64,000 nucleotides of DNA from Mesocentrotus franciscanus (GCA_037976565.1 CP137669.1:39520912-39584911); one strand, 5' to 3'. Counted from the stretch's first letter, positions 45,117 through 56,075 are shown. The notes: generated by a model from the sequence alone, not told the origin. Numbers and translations: made by a program.

Positions 45117-45663
45117 GACCAAAATGCAGTCTTTTTATGGAAGGGGTGATGGTTTAGCGAGTGTTTTTTCACCCAGATTTTGTTGTGATCAGCAGTTGGT
45201 CTATCCTCTAGAGAGGGGTTCATGAAATTGTAAACTGATGGAGCAATGGAATTCAAGACATTATCATAATTCAATTGATTCACAGTACTTTTTCCTCCTT
45301 CCATTTTGCAAAGTAATTCGCTGGCTGAAAGAGGTTGAGTGAGTTCTTATCCAGCTCCAAGCTTTCAAGATAAATAGGATGTGTAATATTTCATTCTGGA
45401 AATTGATTTGGCAGATATAAAGTACCAGATAAACATGTTCGCTATCAAATTGCATGAGTGGGCCTAATTTCCAGTAAAGTAATGATGCTATTTCAGAGGG
45501 AACCTGTGCAGGTATTTTTCAATCATTTAGGAAAATATCACCACAGCTCAAAATACACTGCAGTAATAAAACCCTGAATACATCAATCTTCCTCTCTTTT
45601 TCCTTCCTTCACTTTTTAACACTCTTTGAATAGGATGGAGCTACAATCACAGATGCAGACTTA
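45117..45663. other. Unannotated stretch
   Basis: Nothing recognised. Confidence 0.6.
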
Positions 45664-46114
45664 GACCCCGTTCTCACCCACTTTGAAAGTGGTCTTAGTT
45701 AGACCGCTCCAGAGGAACGGGTCTTGAGGAACGGTTTGCGAGCGTTCACACTCCGAGCAGTTTTTTATGGCTCAAACCGCTCCACGAGTCAAAGTGGTCT
45801 TGTTGCTATGGCAGCTCAGGTCAGCGGGTAAATTTTTCGCTGAATACTAAGCGTATGTACCGTACTACATGTTTCGCGCAACGTCACTAGACCACTTCCG
45901 TTCAAAGTACGCTTCCGTTCACACTCGCACGTTAGAGCGCTCCAAACCGCTCTTAATAAGACCCGTTCCTCAAGACCACCTCCCGAGGTGGTCTTCTGAG
46001 CGGTCCAGAAGTCCACTTCCTGGACCACTTTGACCGTTCTCACTCACCTAAGAACCGCTCCTGAGGAACGGGTCTTAGTTAGACCGCTCCAACAAAGTGA
46101 ATGAGAACGGGGTC
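45664..46114 (+). repeat. TIR element, family Q, copy 3
   Basis: GACCCCGTTCTCACCCACTT to AAGTGAATGAGAACGGGGTC, flanked by TTA (45661-45663 and 46115-46117) within CTTAG on both sides. Differs from copy 2 by a handful of substitutions and short indels. Confidence 0.92.
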
Positions 46115-46117
46115 TTA

Positions 46118-47999
46118 GTACTGGATTAAATGTGAAGAAAAATTCATTTGGAAGTTTGAAAAATGCAAGCTAGGAGAGAAAAACATTAGGATTCTAGTGA
46201 TTTGATATTCAGACACAACATAATTGTTCTATTCATAAATAATGGGAACACATGCATTTGTGGTTCACCAGAAAAAACGAAACAAAACAAAACAATTTGA
46301 ATTTCCTTGCTTTTTTCTCCATGCACTAGCCAGCCAAATTCATCACCAAACATGGGAACAACAACCACAGGCATCCTACAACATTATGACAAATGAATGA
46401 GATGAAATAATGAAAGCAGGCAACCGTGAAATTTAGATTTTATTCTCAAACGAGCCAAGAATGACCTAGAATTCTTGTATTGAAAACAAGGATACTTCTG
46501 ATTAAAGTGGAAGTCCAAACAAATCAGGCATACCCATAATTTTGTAGATCCATCTATTTTAACCACATGTATACATCGCAAGGTTCTTTGGAGAGAATAA
46601 CTAAATTTAGAATGTGTGATTTTGAACTTTTCCTGGTGAATCGTTTGTTTGGTCCACGCAGACAGCAAGACTCCAAGGCCACGTGTGAGTGTTGTTTAAA
46701 TGGCCGGTGGGCAGGAAGTGGATTGATGAATGAGAGGCAACGACCCCCACCCCCAACCAAACCCTCTCCCCCACCATCACCACATCCCTCATTCATAATC
46801 ACATTTTCATTGAGACAGAGAAACATATATATTTATATGACAGATATGCAGCGTTTTATATGGTGCCAAGAACACTGATTTGTTCATGAGAGCAAAGAGA
46901 TAGATATCTCTTTGATGAGAGCTATCATTGGATCTGCTGCAGATTTAAACTTTTCTCTTTTTCCCCTACAATGCTCTTTCAGAAATGTCCTAATTCAAAT
47001 CACCTCTTCTCATTTTTTGTTTCTTCATAAATAGGATGTTTCACAACTTCAACATAGATATCTAATATTAATGATTTGATAGTGGATATCAAAATTAATA
47101 AATGAGGCAATGTTTGAGAAAAATATTGCAATATATAGGCATATTAGTGATGGAATTTTCTGGAGCTAAGATTATTGGGTACAAGATTCTCATCCTGGCA
47201 AATCAGTTACATATACTTTACTGAAGTAATATAGCCTTATAGCAATCTATCATTAAATATGGAGATCTTACCAAGAAACTTTCCTTCATTTTTGTAATCA
47301 AGGTCTATTAATATGAGTATCATGTCCTTAAATATTTTCCTAGAAAAAAAAATGTTGTAAAGGGATATTTTAAGTCAGTTTGTATCCAAACAAATGATCA
47401 GACAGAAAATATGATATTCATTTAGAACCTAATCTTAAAAGCAAGGCCCTCAAGTGCAAGGGAGGTTATTAAGTGAGATTGAAATAGCTATGTGGTTGGC
47501 GTGGTTGGGATGGCTTGGGGCTATGGTGAATGACCTCTAATCATTTACCACTCATACATCTCAATGCTCTTCCACCGCTTATCCTCTCTCTCTCTCCCCG
47601 TCCCTGTTCTCTCATAACTCAACTAAATACCCTGTTTTTGTACTTCTTTACAACCCTTTCATAATATCCAAGTTATCATCAGCCGTATGTATGAATAGAG
47701 AAGCTGGGTATCGAATGTTTTGAGCGACAAATATACACTGGGTATATTTGGTATTCATCACTGTGTAAATGACTAATCTCCTCAGAATGGGAGTCTACGG
47801 GGATAGATTACCACCCCTGAGGGACCAAGCTAAATGAGGAAGGGGGTAAATGAGAGAATGGATAGGGGGGCCTAGAGGAGATGGGATTTCCATGGATCTA
47901 TTATGATTAGTCTGTATAGGAAATTGAGGGATGTATATTCAACAATTTGCATGGGAAACAGGTTGATTGGGGTTGTGGAGAAAACAACAATGGGAGCAT
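46118..47999. other. Unannotated stretch
   Basis: No supported gene in about 1.9 kb. The 94- and 103-codon frames around 46384-46878 overlap each other on opposite strands and show no motif. A short CT run lies at 47583-47597. Confidence 0.5.
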
Positions 48000-48232
48000 A
48001 GGCACATTTACACAGCCCCAAAACCTTCTTGGTTTGTTTTTATTAAAATGCCATTTACACTACTAGAAAAACCCATAAGAAACCGGCATCAGTGTTTGAT
48101 GATTCTTTTTTGTTGTTGTTGTGTTGTACACATGCGCCACTTGTTGCATGTGTTAGCACGGAAGCGAGTAGAGTCACATGTCCAAAAACCGGAATGATTC
48201 GCTGGTGTTTCGAAAGCAAAGAGTACTTCAAA
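48000..48232 (+). repeat. Family H element, 3'-truncated copy
   Basis: TAGGCACATTTACACAGCCC then CCATTTACACTACTAGAAAA, TGTTAGCACGGAAGCGAGTA and GAATGATTCGCTGGTGTTTC. The right TIR is missing. This copy preserves the uninterrupted CATTTACACTACTAG that serves as the empty-site reference for the nest at 61 kb. Confidence 0.85.
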
Positions 48233-48279
48233 CATAAGCGAATGAGAATGGGGTTTATAGAGAGACAAATGGAAGATGA

Positions 48280-48334
48280 GACAGAGTGAGAGAGGAGAGA
48301 GAGGGAAGGGAGAGGAGAGAGAGAGAGAGGAAGG

Positions 48335-48398
<64 letters not shown>

Positions 48399-48420
48399 TG
48401 GGGGAGAGAGGGGGAGATGG
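48280..48420. repeat. (AG)n-rich microsatellite
   Basis: Pure AG runs at 48335-48352 and 48366-48392 in a 140-bp purine tract. Confidence 0.93.
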
Positions 48421-48733
48421 CTGAAATGATCACACTTGATATTAAGATGAATGAACATAACATAGGCTAGGCTATAAAAACAAAATGTATAGGCTGTAAA
48501 CAAACTGTCCTTATTTTCTGTCTGTTCTGGAAGGGAGGGGTATGAGGGAGGGGTATGGGAGAGGGGGCCCCGCCCCTGCCAGAAAGAAAAAGAGAGCAGG
48601 TCCTGTTTTATTCCAGTGGGACACCCAACCACAAACCACAAGATTTATAATATTGGCTCAAATAAATACTAAGTATTTTATCCCATTACTCTCAATTTTG
48701 CACAACAGAACTTTAATTTTTGGTGATGGCTTA

Positions 48734-49128
48734 GGTTGCGTTTATCGACCAAATTTTTGCCTAGAATCAGCGTTTTCAAATGTCTTTCAGGCAAATTTTT
48801 AAGGCGATAAACGCAAAGCCCTATTTCAAACGTCTTTAGATATGGGCATATTGTAACGCCAAAAAAAGTGCGTTTTATGAATGTGACATACAGCCAGAAT
48901 CACATTTCTGAGACACGATAAATGCAAAGCTGTTTTGAACCCCACATACAAATCGGACCTTCCCATGCTAATCTGTTGGCCCGGGTCAAACGGCGCAAAG
49001 CAGCTGCGCAGATACAAGGCCTTTATTTTGCATCGTGAAGGACGATAAACACGACATCCCGCAAAACACGTTCGTATAGTGGGGTTCGATATGTACATAC
49101 CTAGTGGCAAGACACGATAAACGCACCC
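48734..49128 (+). repeat. TIR element, family R, copy 2
   Basis: Ends GGTTGCGTTTATCG and CGATAAACGCACCC, flanked by TTA on each side (48731-48733 and 49129-49131). Collinear with 21967-22365 and 63092-63521. Confidence 0.92.
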
Positions 49129-49254
49129 TTAGACATCTTTAACAAAATGATAAGGTGCCAAAGAATTCATTTAGCATAGATATTATTGTATTATCTTTTG
49201 TTCAGAACATGTTTCATATAGGCATGACAATTGGTATCGCATTGTTGTTTAGTT

Positions 49255-49624
49255 GTAATATTCGTAAGATTTTATTGACTCTAGACCCCCTCTCGGGGTA
49301 TAAGAGTACAAACATTTTTACAACATAGTATCAATATAAAAAATAGTATAACAATGATAAACTTTTTAAAATAAGAACAATGACAAACATATGATATTAG
49401 GGACTTTTAGATTTGCACGACGAGAACGTAGACTGCTACATGGACATCCTTTTAAGGCAATGTGACGTCCTTTTAAGGCACTGGCAGTGCCCGGCAGTGT
49501 GCCTTAAAAGGACGTCACATTGCCTTAAAAGGATGTCCACGTAGCAGTCCACGTTCTCGTCGTGCAAATCTATAAAACCCTAATATGAACAAAGACAAAC
49601 ATGTGATAATATGAACAATAATAA
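49255..49624 (-). repeat. 3' UTR of non-LTR retrotransposon relic, interrupted by a palindrome
   Basis: Downstream (minus strand) of the coding relic. On the minus strand it ends with AGAGTCAATAAAATCTTA, which includes an AATAAA polyadenylation signal at about 49267-49272. The foldback element 49394-49586 sits inside it. Extent is inferred from the position of the coding relic and the signal; no poly(A) tail is clear. Confidence 0.45.
49394..49586. repeat. Near-perfect foldback palindrome, ~85-bp arms
   Basis: The left arm reads inward from TATTAGGG through GATTTGCACGACGAGAACGT, GACTGCTAC and GGACATCCTTTTAAGGCA. The right arm repeats the same reading on the other strand with only a few mismatches; the loop near 49480-49500 is about 10 bp. 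Each arm also contains two copies of the smaller unit CCTTTTAAGG. It has no coding capacity. It lies inside the LINE 3' UTR, so it was probably inserted there. Confidence 0.92.
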
Positions 49625-50014
49625 TCATGCGATAATATGCATAATGATAAACATGCAATTCACCCTCCTAAGGCTACGAGTGTGCCTAACAACATTGCTT
49701 ACTTGTGAGCTATCATTTACAGTATTACCATCTACACTTGGCTCTTTTGAAAAATGTGACATAATTATCCTTACAAATTTTGCTAATTTCTTTAGCTGGC
49801 AAGCATGAGCTGTATTAAAAACCTTATCCATGTGCAACACACTTGGTCTAGAGCTACATTTTCTCTCATTTTGAAAGAATGGACATATAAAAATATAATG
49901 AAATTCATCACCAATATCGGTTGATGTACAAAGTGGGATACTGGGTCTTTGTGTATTGTTAAGATTTTTCTCTAGTACCAAGGCGATGAGGTGTCCTTGT
50001 GTGAACAGAGTCAA
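49625..50014 (-). pseudogene. Relic of non-LTR retrotransposon ORF2 C-terminus (Cys/His motif)
   Basis: A 129-residue minus-strand frame. Residues about 25-60 read PSIPLC-x5-DIGDEFHYIFICPFFQ, the C-x-x-C/H-type region (LC...IGDEFHYxFxCPxF) that follows the reverse-transcriptase domain in many animal LINE ORF2 proteins. Downstream come RPSVLHMDKVFNT and LKKLAKFVRIIM, matching the usual C-terminal RPxxxxFxxLxxT / LxKLAKFxKxIM pattern. The first Cys of the pair is replaced (PSIPLC) and no RT or endonuclease domain lies upstream, so it is a 5'-truncated fragment, typical of LINEs. Identified by motif memory. Confidence 0.75.
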
Positions 50015-50200
50015 CCTCAGTGTTTCTCACCTGGCTTTGATTATTTCTTAGCAACTTTTCTGTCATCTCCAAGCTTGAGGCATTATTATCCCCCAATTTC
50101 CTCCCAATTTGGATTCATAAATCCCAAGGACAAATTCGGTCTTCATGAGTTCTATGTTTCATTCTCACAGCTTTGGTAAAGTGCCATTTTCTCTTACAGT
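50015..50200. other. Short unannotated stretch upstream of the LINE relic
   Basis: May be an older decayed part of the LINE, but no motif is readable. Confidence 0.4.
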
Positions 50201-50201
50201 A

Positions 50202-50306
50202 AAATAAATTTCAAATAGCCATGTTCACACTCAAATAAATTTCAAAAAGTCATGTTCACACTCAAATAAATTTTAAAAAGCCATGTTCACACTCCAATAA
50301 CTTTCA
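50202..50306. repeat. 31-bp tandem repeat, ~3.4 copies
   Basis: Units AAATAAATTTCAAA-AG-CATGTTCACACTC at 50202-50232, 50233-50263 and 50264-50294, plus a partial fourth. Confidence 0.92.
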
Positions 50307-50499
50307 AATTTTTTTTTTTTCTGCAAGAACACAAAACGATTCTTGAATCATTTATATTACCAGAACTTTTTAAAATAAAATTTAGGCCTATAATAACATT
50401 CTGCAAAGTGTTTCTCACATACTCATAAGCTTATTCCAAGTTGTGTGCTGATACTTCAAAATGTGTAGGTTGGAGCACATATTTAGTTGCTGGAATCTC

Positions 50500-50632
50500 A
50501 TATTTCAAACATTCATATAACTCTTATTATTGGTCTGATTACCTTTCAAACTTTCACCCTTCTGGTTCTCTTATTTGTCTTCCTTGATACAAATGAACCT
50601 ATTACAAGGGCTGGATTGCCCTAAGAATTTTA
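50500..50632 (-). repeat. Dispersed repeat fragment (TTAAAGGGGAAGTCC-like superfamily)
   Basis: ACATTCATATAACTCTTATT, ATTGGTCTGATT, CTTCTGGTTCTCTTATTTG and ATTACAAGGGCTGGATTGCC match 22785-22905 and 3058-3176. Confidence 0.65.
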
Positions 50633-51383
50633 ATGACGATAATATTACTAATAGCAGGATGACTGTATCTTCGATTATTCCCTTGAATGCTACTGGCTCA
50701 ATTAACAGTTTTTAATGAGCATTTTCTAAAGTAATCTATCCTATTTTCAAGGAAGTGTTAAGAGACTTTAATATAACAATCATCTTGATTTCGATCTATT
50801 CTCTATTTCATAGTTCAACTATTCTCTATTCAATCGTGAACCATTCATCATCTAATAAAATAATAGTGCAGCTATTCTTTAATAGAGAGTGTAATTATTT
50901 ATATAATGGGGAAAACATCTCAATAGATATAATGTAGAATGGGAATTCAAAGTATAATAATTGTTACCCACAAAATAATAACATTGGATGTTTTTATCTC
51001 CCTCAACTCCCCCAAATCAAAAGACCCTGTTACCCCCTTAGGTAGAAGGGGGAAGAATAAAGGGGTGTTTTTGAGGCTTCCATTTCATCATGATATAATT
51101 AAGCACAGAAGTCCACCAAAGCCTCAGGGCTGCATTACTCTAGTCCTGCACCAGCACTTTTATGTGGGTTCCAACTGTACTTATAAGTTCTAGGTATTTC
51201 TTTCATGATTAATCGTGCATGAATAATCAAGCAGCTATTAGTTGAAAACAAGGACAAGCAAGAAGAATAAGGCTTTTTATACTTTTAACGTGGATACAGG
51301 TCAAAATAAACAAAATATCTCCCCCCCCCCAGTCAACCAATCACCTCTTGATTTCAATTTAAGTTTCAAACCACTCTCCCCGT
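50633..51383. other. Unannotated stretch
   Basis: Nothing recognised; a C run lies at 51321-51331. Confidence 0.6.
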
Positions 51384-51849
51384 GTCCACACACAACACTT
51401 TCCATGATTAGGGGTGATTAGTTATACCGTTTCGGGATAGTTATACGATGAATTTGTGTGTGTGGACACTTACTAACGATACGTCGTAAAACGAAACGTC
51501 GTATAACGAAACGCGGGTTTGGGCATTGTTTCGAACTAGAACTCAATAAAGAATCATGTCTAATCACGGAATGTGTTGTGTGTGGACGTAACTAGTATAA
51601 CTAGTCGAACTAGAACGGTATAACTGGGCGGGGCTTAACGTGACCTCGCGCGAAAGGAGACCTGACCTCTCATTTCCGCTTCCATTTCATGACCGCAGTA
51701 ACAAACTGCGCACCTATACGACATTTCGCTGTAGAGTTTCAGGATTACTTTCTTGTGTGTGTGGACACCCTGGAATTTATACGATGATTCTTTATACGAC
51801 GTTTCGTTTTCGTTATAGAGTTTCGGGATAAATTGTTTTGTGTGTGGAC
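51384..51849. repeat. TIR element, family T, copy 2
   Basis: GTCCACACACAACACTTTCC to AATTGTTTTGTGTGTGGAC, with inner GTATAACGAAACG and TTGTGTGTGGAC motifs, collinear with 34310-34755. It has a short extra segment (AACTAGTATAACTAGTCGAA) near 51590, a local duplication of CTAGTATAA-type sequence. The 88-codon minus frame runs out past the element edge. Confidence 0.9.
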
Positions 51850-52190
51850 ACGCTGTCTGAATGTTGATGAAAAGATTTTGATTTCTTGGAACCTTGCTCA
51901 TAACACTATCTGATCTGAATTGTCAAATTCAGTCTCTCCAGTTCAAAACATGGTGCAAATTTATTTTGAATTAAAGAAAGAAATGGTTAGTAATTAGGTT
52001 TGAGGAGTACAGAAGCATTTAATTTACAGTGACATACATTTGCAATCGGTTTAATCCTAAACATCCTGGGACTTAAAAAAAAACCTTCCATTGTGAGCTG
52101 GTCTGTTTCAATAAATCATCTGCAGCTAAGTGAGGACTGAGGGCCATCTCAAACCAATGAAAAAATTGATGACCCCCTCCCCCAACAATA
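51850..52190. other. Unannotated stretch
   Basis: Nothing recognised. Confidence 0.6.
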
Positions 52191-52586
52191 GGCCCATTTA
52201 CACAGCCCCAAAACCATTTTGAAAAACCATCATTTTTATTAGACTGGCATTTTCACTATTGGGAAAAACCATAAGAAACTGTTGGTGTTGGATAATTCTG
52301 TTTTGTGTGTGTGTGAGTTGTGTGCATATGCCACTTGTTGCTGCCCTGCATGTGTTAGCATGAAAGCGAGTACAGTCAGATGACCAAATACCAGAATCAT
52401 TCACTGACGTTTTGATAAAGAGCATTTATATTCGAAAAACCGGTGAAATTTTTACCGGCATTTCAAAAAACCACCATCCACAGGTGATTTTTGGTCGTGT
52501 TTACCTATAGATGCTTAGCAACTTCTGACGAAACATTGGTATGTGAGAAACATCAAGGATTTTTGCTTGCAGTGTAAATGCAGCTT
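52191..52586 (+). repeat. Family H element, complete copy
   Basis: GGCCCATTTACACAGCCC at the left, GCAGTGTAAATGCAGCTTA at the right (inverted TIR). The interior has AAAAACCATAAGAAACTG, GCCACTTGTTGCTGCCCTGC and TGTTAGCATGAAAGCGAGTA. It also carries a private interior hairpin (AAACCGGTGAAATTTTTACCGG). About 396 bp. Confidence 0.88.
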
Positions 52587-53344
52587 ATGTTGCTTCTTTT
52601 CATTACCATACTTGTAACTCAGTTTGTTATGAAAACCTACAGCTATCCTCACATGAACTGAATACCGGTACTACCCTTATTGAACAGTTTTCTTTTCAAT
52701 ATATTCTTTTCAAAATAATGAACACTTGTCATTCTCAAACCACCCCTTTAAACCAGGGTATATTGAAGAGAGAAAGAGAGCCTGAATACTTAGTTCTGTC
52801 TCATATTGTAAACAATAATGTTGCCTACCGGTATTTAGTAAGAGGTCAGTGAGAAGCCTACAAAGTAGTTTGAAAACAGGAGGTCACATCTATTCTTTTT
52901 GAGGGTGTTGTGGTCAGAACGTTTTGTTGAAATGAAATTGTTTTGAGGGGCGAGGAGTATCCCCAACTATTCAATTGTAAAACCGCAGACCACTGACTGG
53001 ATTTTGATAGGATGGGGGACCCTGATCTATAGAATCAAAACTTTATTTAATCCAGAATTTCCTTCCCCGGCCTATTACACTTACTGAATAATGTAAATTT
53101 GAATTCAAATGGTAAATAAATAAGTGTTTATCACTATGATATGGGGATACCTGTATTCATACTTGAGTGATGAGGGATTTCATCTTCAGGTGCCTCTCTT
53201 AACCCGGTGTAGCAAACAGATACCCTCAAGAATCTGTTCATTTGCTGCAAGTGCTATTTATTGGCTACATAGGGAATTATTTCTAAAGCATAATATAGTT
53301 TGACAATCATGCAAACTAGATGGAACTTCAACTGCACGCAGTCG
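52587..53344. other. Unannotated stretch
   Basis: Nothing recognised. Confidence 0.6.
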
Positions 53345-54262
53345 AAAATGATGCCTCCGCCATAGAGCAATTTTACAAACCAAAATGGAAGCAATTTTTA
53401 AAATTCAAGTTTGATTGTAATCCATCTGTTGGTTCTAATGATAATGCGATCACGAGCTATTTTGAGATACATAATGAGCCCTGTGACCTTTGACCTCGTG
53501 ACCCCCAAATCTAATCAGTTCATTGACTCTGCAAGATACATACATGACCCAAGTTTGGCGGTAATCCATCAATCGGTTCTTGAGATAACGTGATCACAAG
53601 CTATTTTGCATACATAATGAGCCCTGTGACCTTAGACCTTTGACCTCGTGACCCCAAAATCTAATCAGTTCATTGACTCTGCAAGATACATACATGACCC
53701 AAGTTTGGCGGTAATCCATCAATCGGTTCTTGAGATAACGTGATCACGAGCTATTTTTGCATACATAATGAGCCCTGTGACCTTTGACCTCGTGACCCCA
53801 AAATCTAATCAGTTCATTAGCTCTGCAAGATACATACATGACCCAAGTTTGGCGGTAATCCATCAATCGGTTCTTGAGATAACGCGATCACAAGCTATTT
53901 TGCATACATAATGAGCCCTGTGACCTTTGACCTTTGACCCCAAAATCTAATCAGTTCATTAGCTCTGCAAGATACATACATGACCCAAGTTTGGCGGTAA
54001 TCCATCAATCGGTTCTTGAGATAATGCGATCACAAGCTATTTTTGCATACATAATGAGCCCTGTGACCTTTGACCTTTGACCTCGTGACCTCAAAATCTA
54101 ATCAGTTCATTGGCTCTGCAAGATACATACATGACCCAAGTTTGGGGGAATCGATCTATCGGTTCTTGAGATAACGCGATCACGAGAACGGGACGGACGT
54201 ACGGACGGACGGACGGACAACCCGAAAACATAATGCCTCCGGCTACTTTGTAGCGGAGGCAT
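53345..54262 (+). mobile_element. Pearl/Helentron-like non-autonomous element with tandem core repeats
   Basis: Five tandem core units start at 53448, 53592, 53742, 53886 and 54028 (144, 150, 144, 142, 150 bp). Each holds GATCACGAGCTATTTT, ATAATGAGCCCTGTGACCTT, CAAGATACATACATGACCCA and ATCAATCGGTTCTTGAGATA. After the array come (ACGG)n (54189-54217) and GACAACCCGAAAACATAATG. The 3' end is a hairpin, ATGCCTCCGGCTA...TAGCGGAGGCAT (54231-54260). The left edge repeats GATGCCTCCGCCATAG. Core repeats, then an ACGG microsatellite, then a terminal hairpin is the known plan of molluscan pearl and Helentron-associated (DINE/HINE-like) elements. Confidence 0.75.
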
Positions 54263-54741
54263 AAAAACAGATTATCATCATGATCATCATCATTATACTC
54301 TGAACATATACAATTTTATGCACTTCATGCTTGACTTTATTTTTTCCTGATTGAGCAAAACAACTTGATAACAGTATGTCCATTCATAGTAAGAAATAAC
54401 ACTGAAAATAATGCATTCATATAAACTTACATTACTTAGTTTTTTCCATTTCACTTTGCAGGTTTGTAAACAACATAATTCATATTGAATGATTCCCATA
54501 ATAATAGATGCACTGACTTTGAATATCACAGATGAAACACAACTTGGAATGGCAAGGCTCTTGCAGGAGTTTCACTCTATCTGTTTCCATGGAAACATTC
54601 CCAACTGAGAAAGTCCTCCAACTCTCATTTTATTTTTGCAATTTTCATATTTTATCAAACATTCAAAGCAGTGATTAACACAAGGAAATAAAAAGAACTG
54701 GTTGGATACAAAATGGTCTGTGCCCCTCTTTCTCTACAACT
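54263..54741. other. Unannotated stretch
   Basis: Nothing recognised apart from an ATCATC run at 54275-54292. Confidence 0.6.
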
Positions 54742-54888
54742 GGGACTTGTTTGATAAAACTTGATATCAACAGCAAATGCTAACTTTCTATGACAAATAT
54801 GCTCTCAGCCAATCAGTTACCACGGTTTAAGTAGCTTATAACAGTTATTGTAACTTGTTATTGATAACAAGTTTTATGAAACAGGGCC
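54742..54888. repeat. Compact palindromic MITE (GGGCC-end relative)
   Basis: Left GGGACTTGTTTGATAAAACT, right AGTTTTATGAAACAGGGCC, inverted through about 30 bp (AAAACTTG-TATCAA). The interior holds TTATAACAG and ACTTGTTATTGATAACAAGT palindromes. 147 bp. The GGGCC...ATGAAA type of end is similar in style to 39759-39917. Confidence 0.82.
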
Positions 54889-55358
54889 TAGATCCTAATA
54901 AGGAAGGAAATGGAGAATGAACAATTGAACAATGCCTCCGAATCTACTATCAAATGACCTGTCATCTTTTCATCTTTAGTCATAATAACAGACACCATCG
55001 ATAAGAACAGAAAAGAACAGAAAAGAAGTTTCGGCCTCCTGCAACCAATTTCCTTTTAATGAGGAGTTCTTGAACTTGAGTTCCAAGCACGTACATCACG
55101 TGAAACACAAACTTTTATGAATTGTTATCCGGCGTGAATAGTCAATCGTCCTTCACTTCCTTTAATATTTCTCATGTAAACCAATATTTTCTTTTCCCCA
55201 TTGTCAGCAATAATCATACCATTCATATTTTTATGGCCAAACCGCAAAATAATGATTAATGCATTACTCTTGAAGAGATTGTATCTCTTTTCTTCTAAAT
55301 TCCATTGACAATGGCTTGTTTTGGTTGGGTTATTCCTCGGTGGGTCAATGACATTTTG
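54889..55358. other. Unannotated stretch
   Basis: Nothing recognised; the minus frame at 55125-55427 is extended by the adjacent GA tract. Confidence 0.6.
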
Positions 55359-55373
55359 TAGAGAGAGAGAGAA

Positions 55374-55404
<31 letters not shown>

Positions 55405-55628
55405 AAGAGAGAGAGAGACACACACACACAAACACAGACAGAGAAGGGGAGAGAGAGAGATGGAGAGAGGGGGAAGAGAGATAGAGAGGAGGTGGAGAGA
55501 GAGAGGGGGGGAGAGACATACAGAGAGGGAGGGAGGCAGAAAGAGAGAGAGAGGGAGGGAGAAGAGAGAGGGAGAGGAGAGAAAGAGAGAGAGAGAGAGG
55601 GAGGTGGAGGTGGACAGGGGGGGGGGAG
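55359..55628. repeat. (AG)n polypurine tract with an (AC)n insert
   Basis: 270 bp of GA-rich DNA interrupted by GACACACACACACAAACACAG at 55417-55437 and ending in a G run. Overlapping frames of 98 to 123 codons on both strands are low complexity. Confidence 0.94.
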
Positions 55629-55829
55629 GAAAAATATACAAGTTTTAGTCGAAACATAACTAGCACATGTTTATGGAATCATCACAGTTTTTCTTCCCCC
55701 CCCCCATTTATCTTCACATTCGTCCTTCCAGTCTATTTTTGCCTTTTCCTCTCTTTACAATTTTCTCTACCCTACAAGTTTTCACCCTCAGTTTGTCAGT
55801 GTTGCCATTATTTTTTCTGGAGTTATGAT

Positions 55830-56075
55830 CCGGGGAGGGGGTCACTCTCATACCCAAGTGCTACCCACCCGTGTCCATCAACCTCTGAAATGGACCCTAA
55901 TGGCGTATGTAAGAAAACGTCCAAACCTGTGAACCTGAAAAGGTACCCTTTTGGGGTTTTTTTTGTGCAATCAGTGCTTAAAAACACCCCTTTTTTAGGA
56001 AAACGTCAACAATGCCATATAGCTGATTGAAAAACACCCCTTTTTAAGGCAACCTCAATGACGCCGTATATTTGA
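55830..56075. repeat. Short tandem doublet with AAAAACACCCCTTTTT
   Basis: AAAAACACCCCTTTTTTAGG with GTCAACAATGCCATATAGC (55980-56026) is followed by AAAAACACCCCTTTTTAAGG with CTCAATGACGCCGTATATT (56031-56073), a ~50-bp imperfect duplication. Upstream GGGGAGGGGGTCACTCTCAT may be part of the same dispersed repeat, but there is no second locus in the window to prove it. Confidence 0.5.

Noticed and set aside
46384..46878. Pair of overlapping frames of about 90 to 103 codons
   Set aside because: They occupy opposite strands of the same DNA and neither has a recognisable motif.
48826..49110. Minus-strand frame similar to one at 22133-22363
   Set aside because: Similarity comes from two copies of family R; spacing and frame are not conserved between them.
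53448..54177. CRISPR-like regular repeats
   Set aside because: Units are contiguous 142-150 bp tandem copies with no unique spacers, in a eukaryotic context.
55295..55666. 98- to 123-codon frames in a GA tract
   Set aside because: Low-complexity Ser/Leu or Glu/Arg translation of (AG)n; no real protein features.
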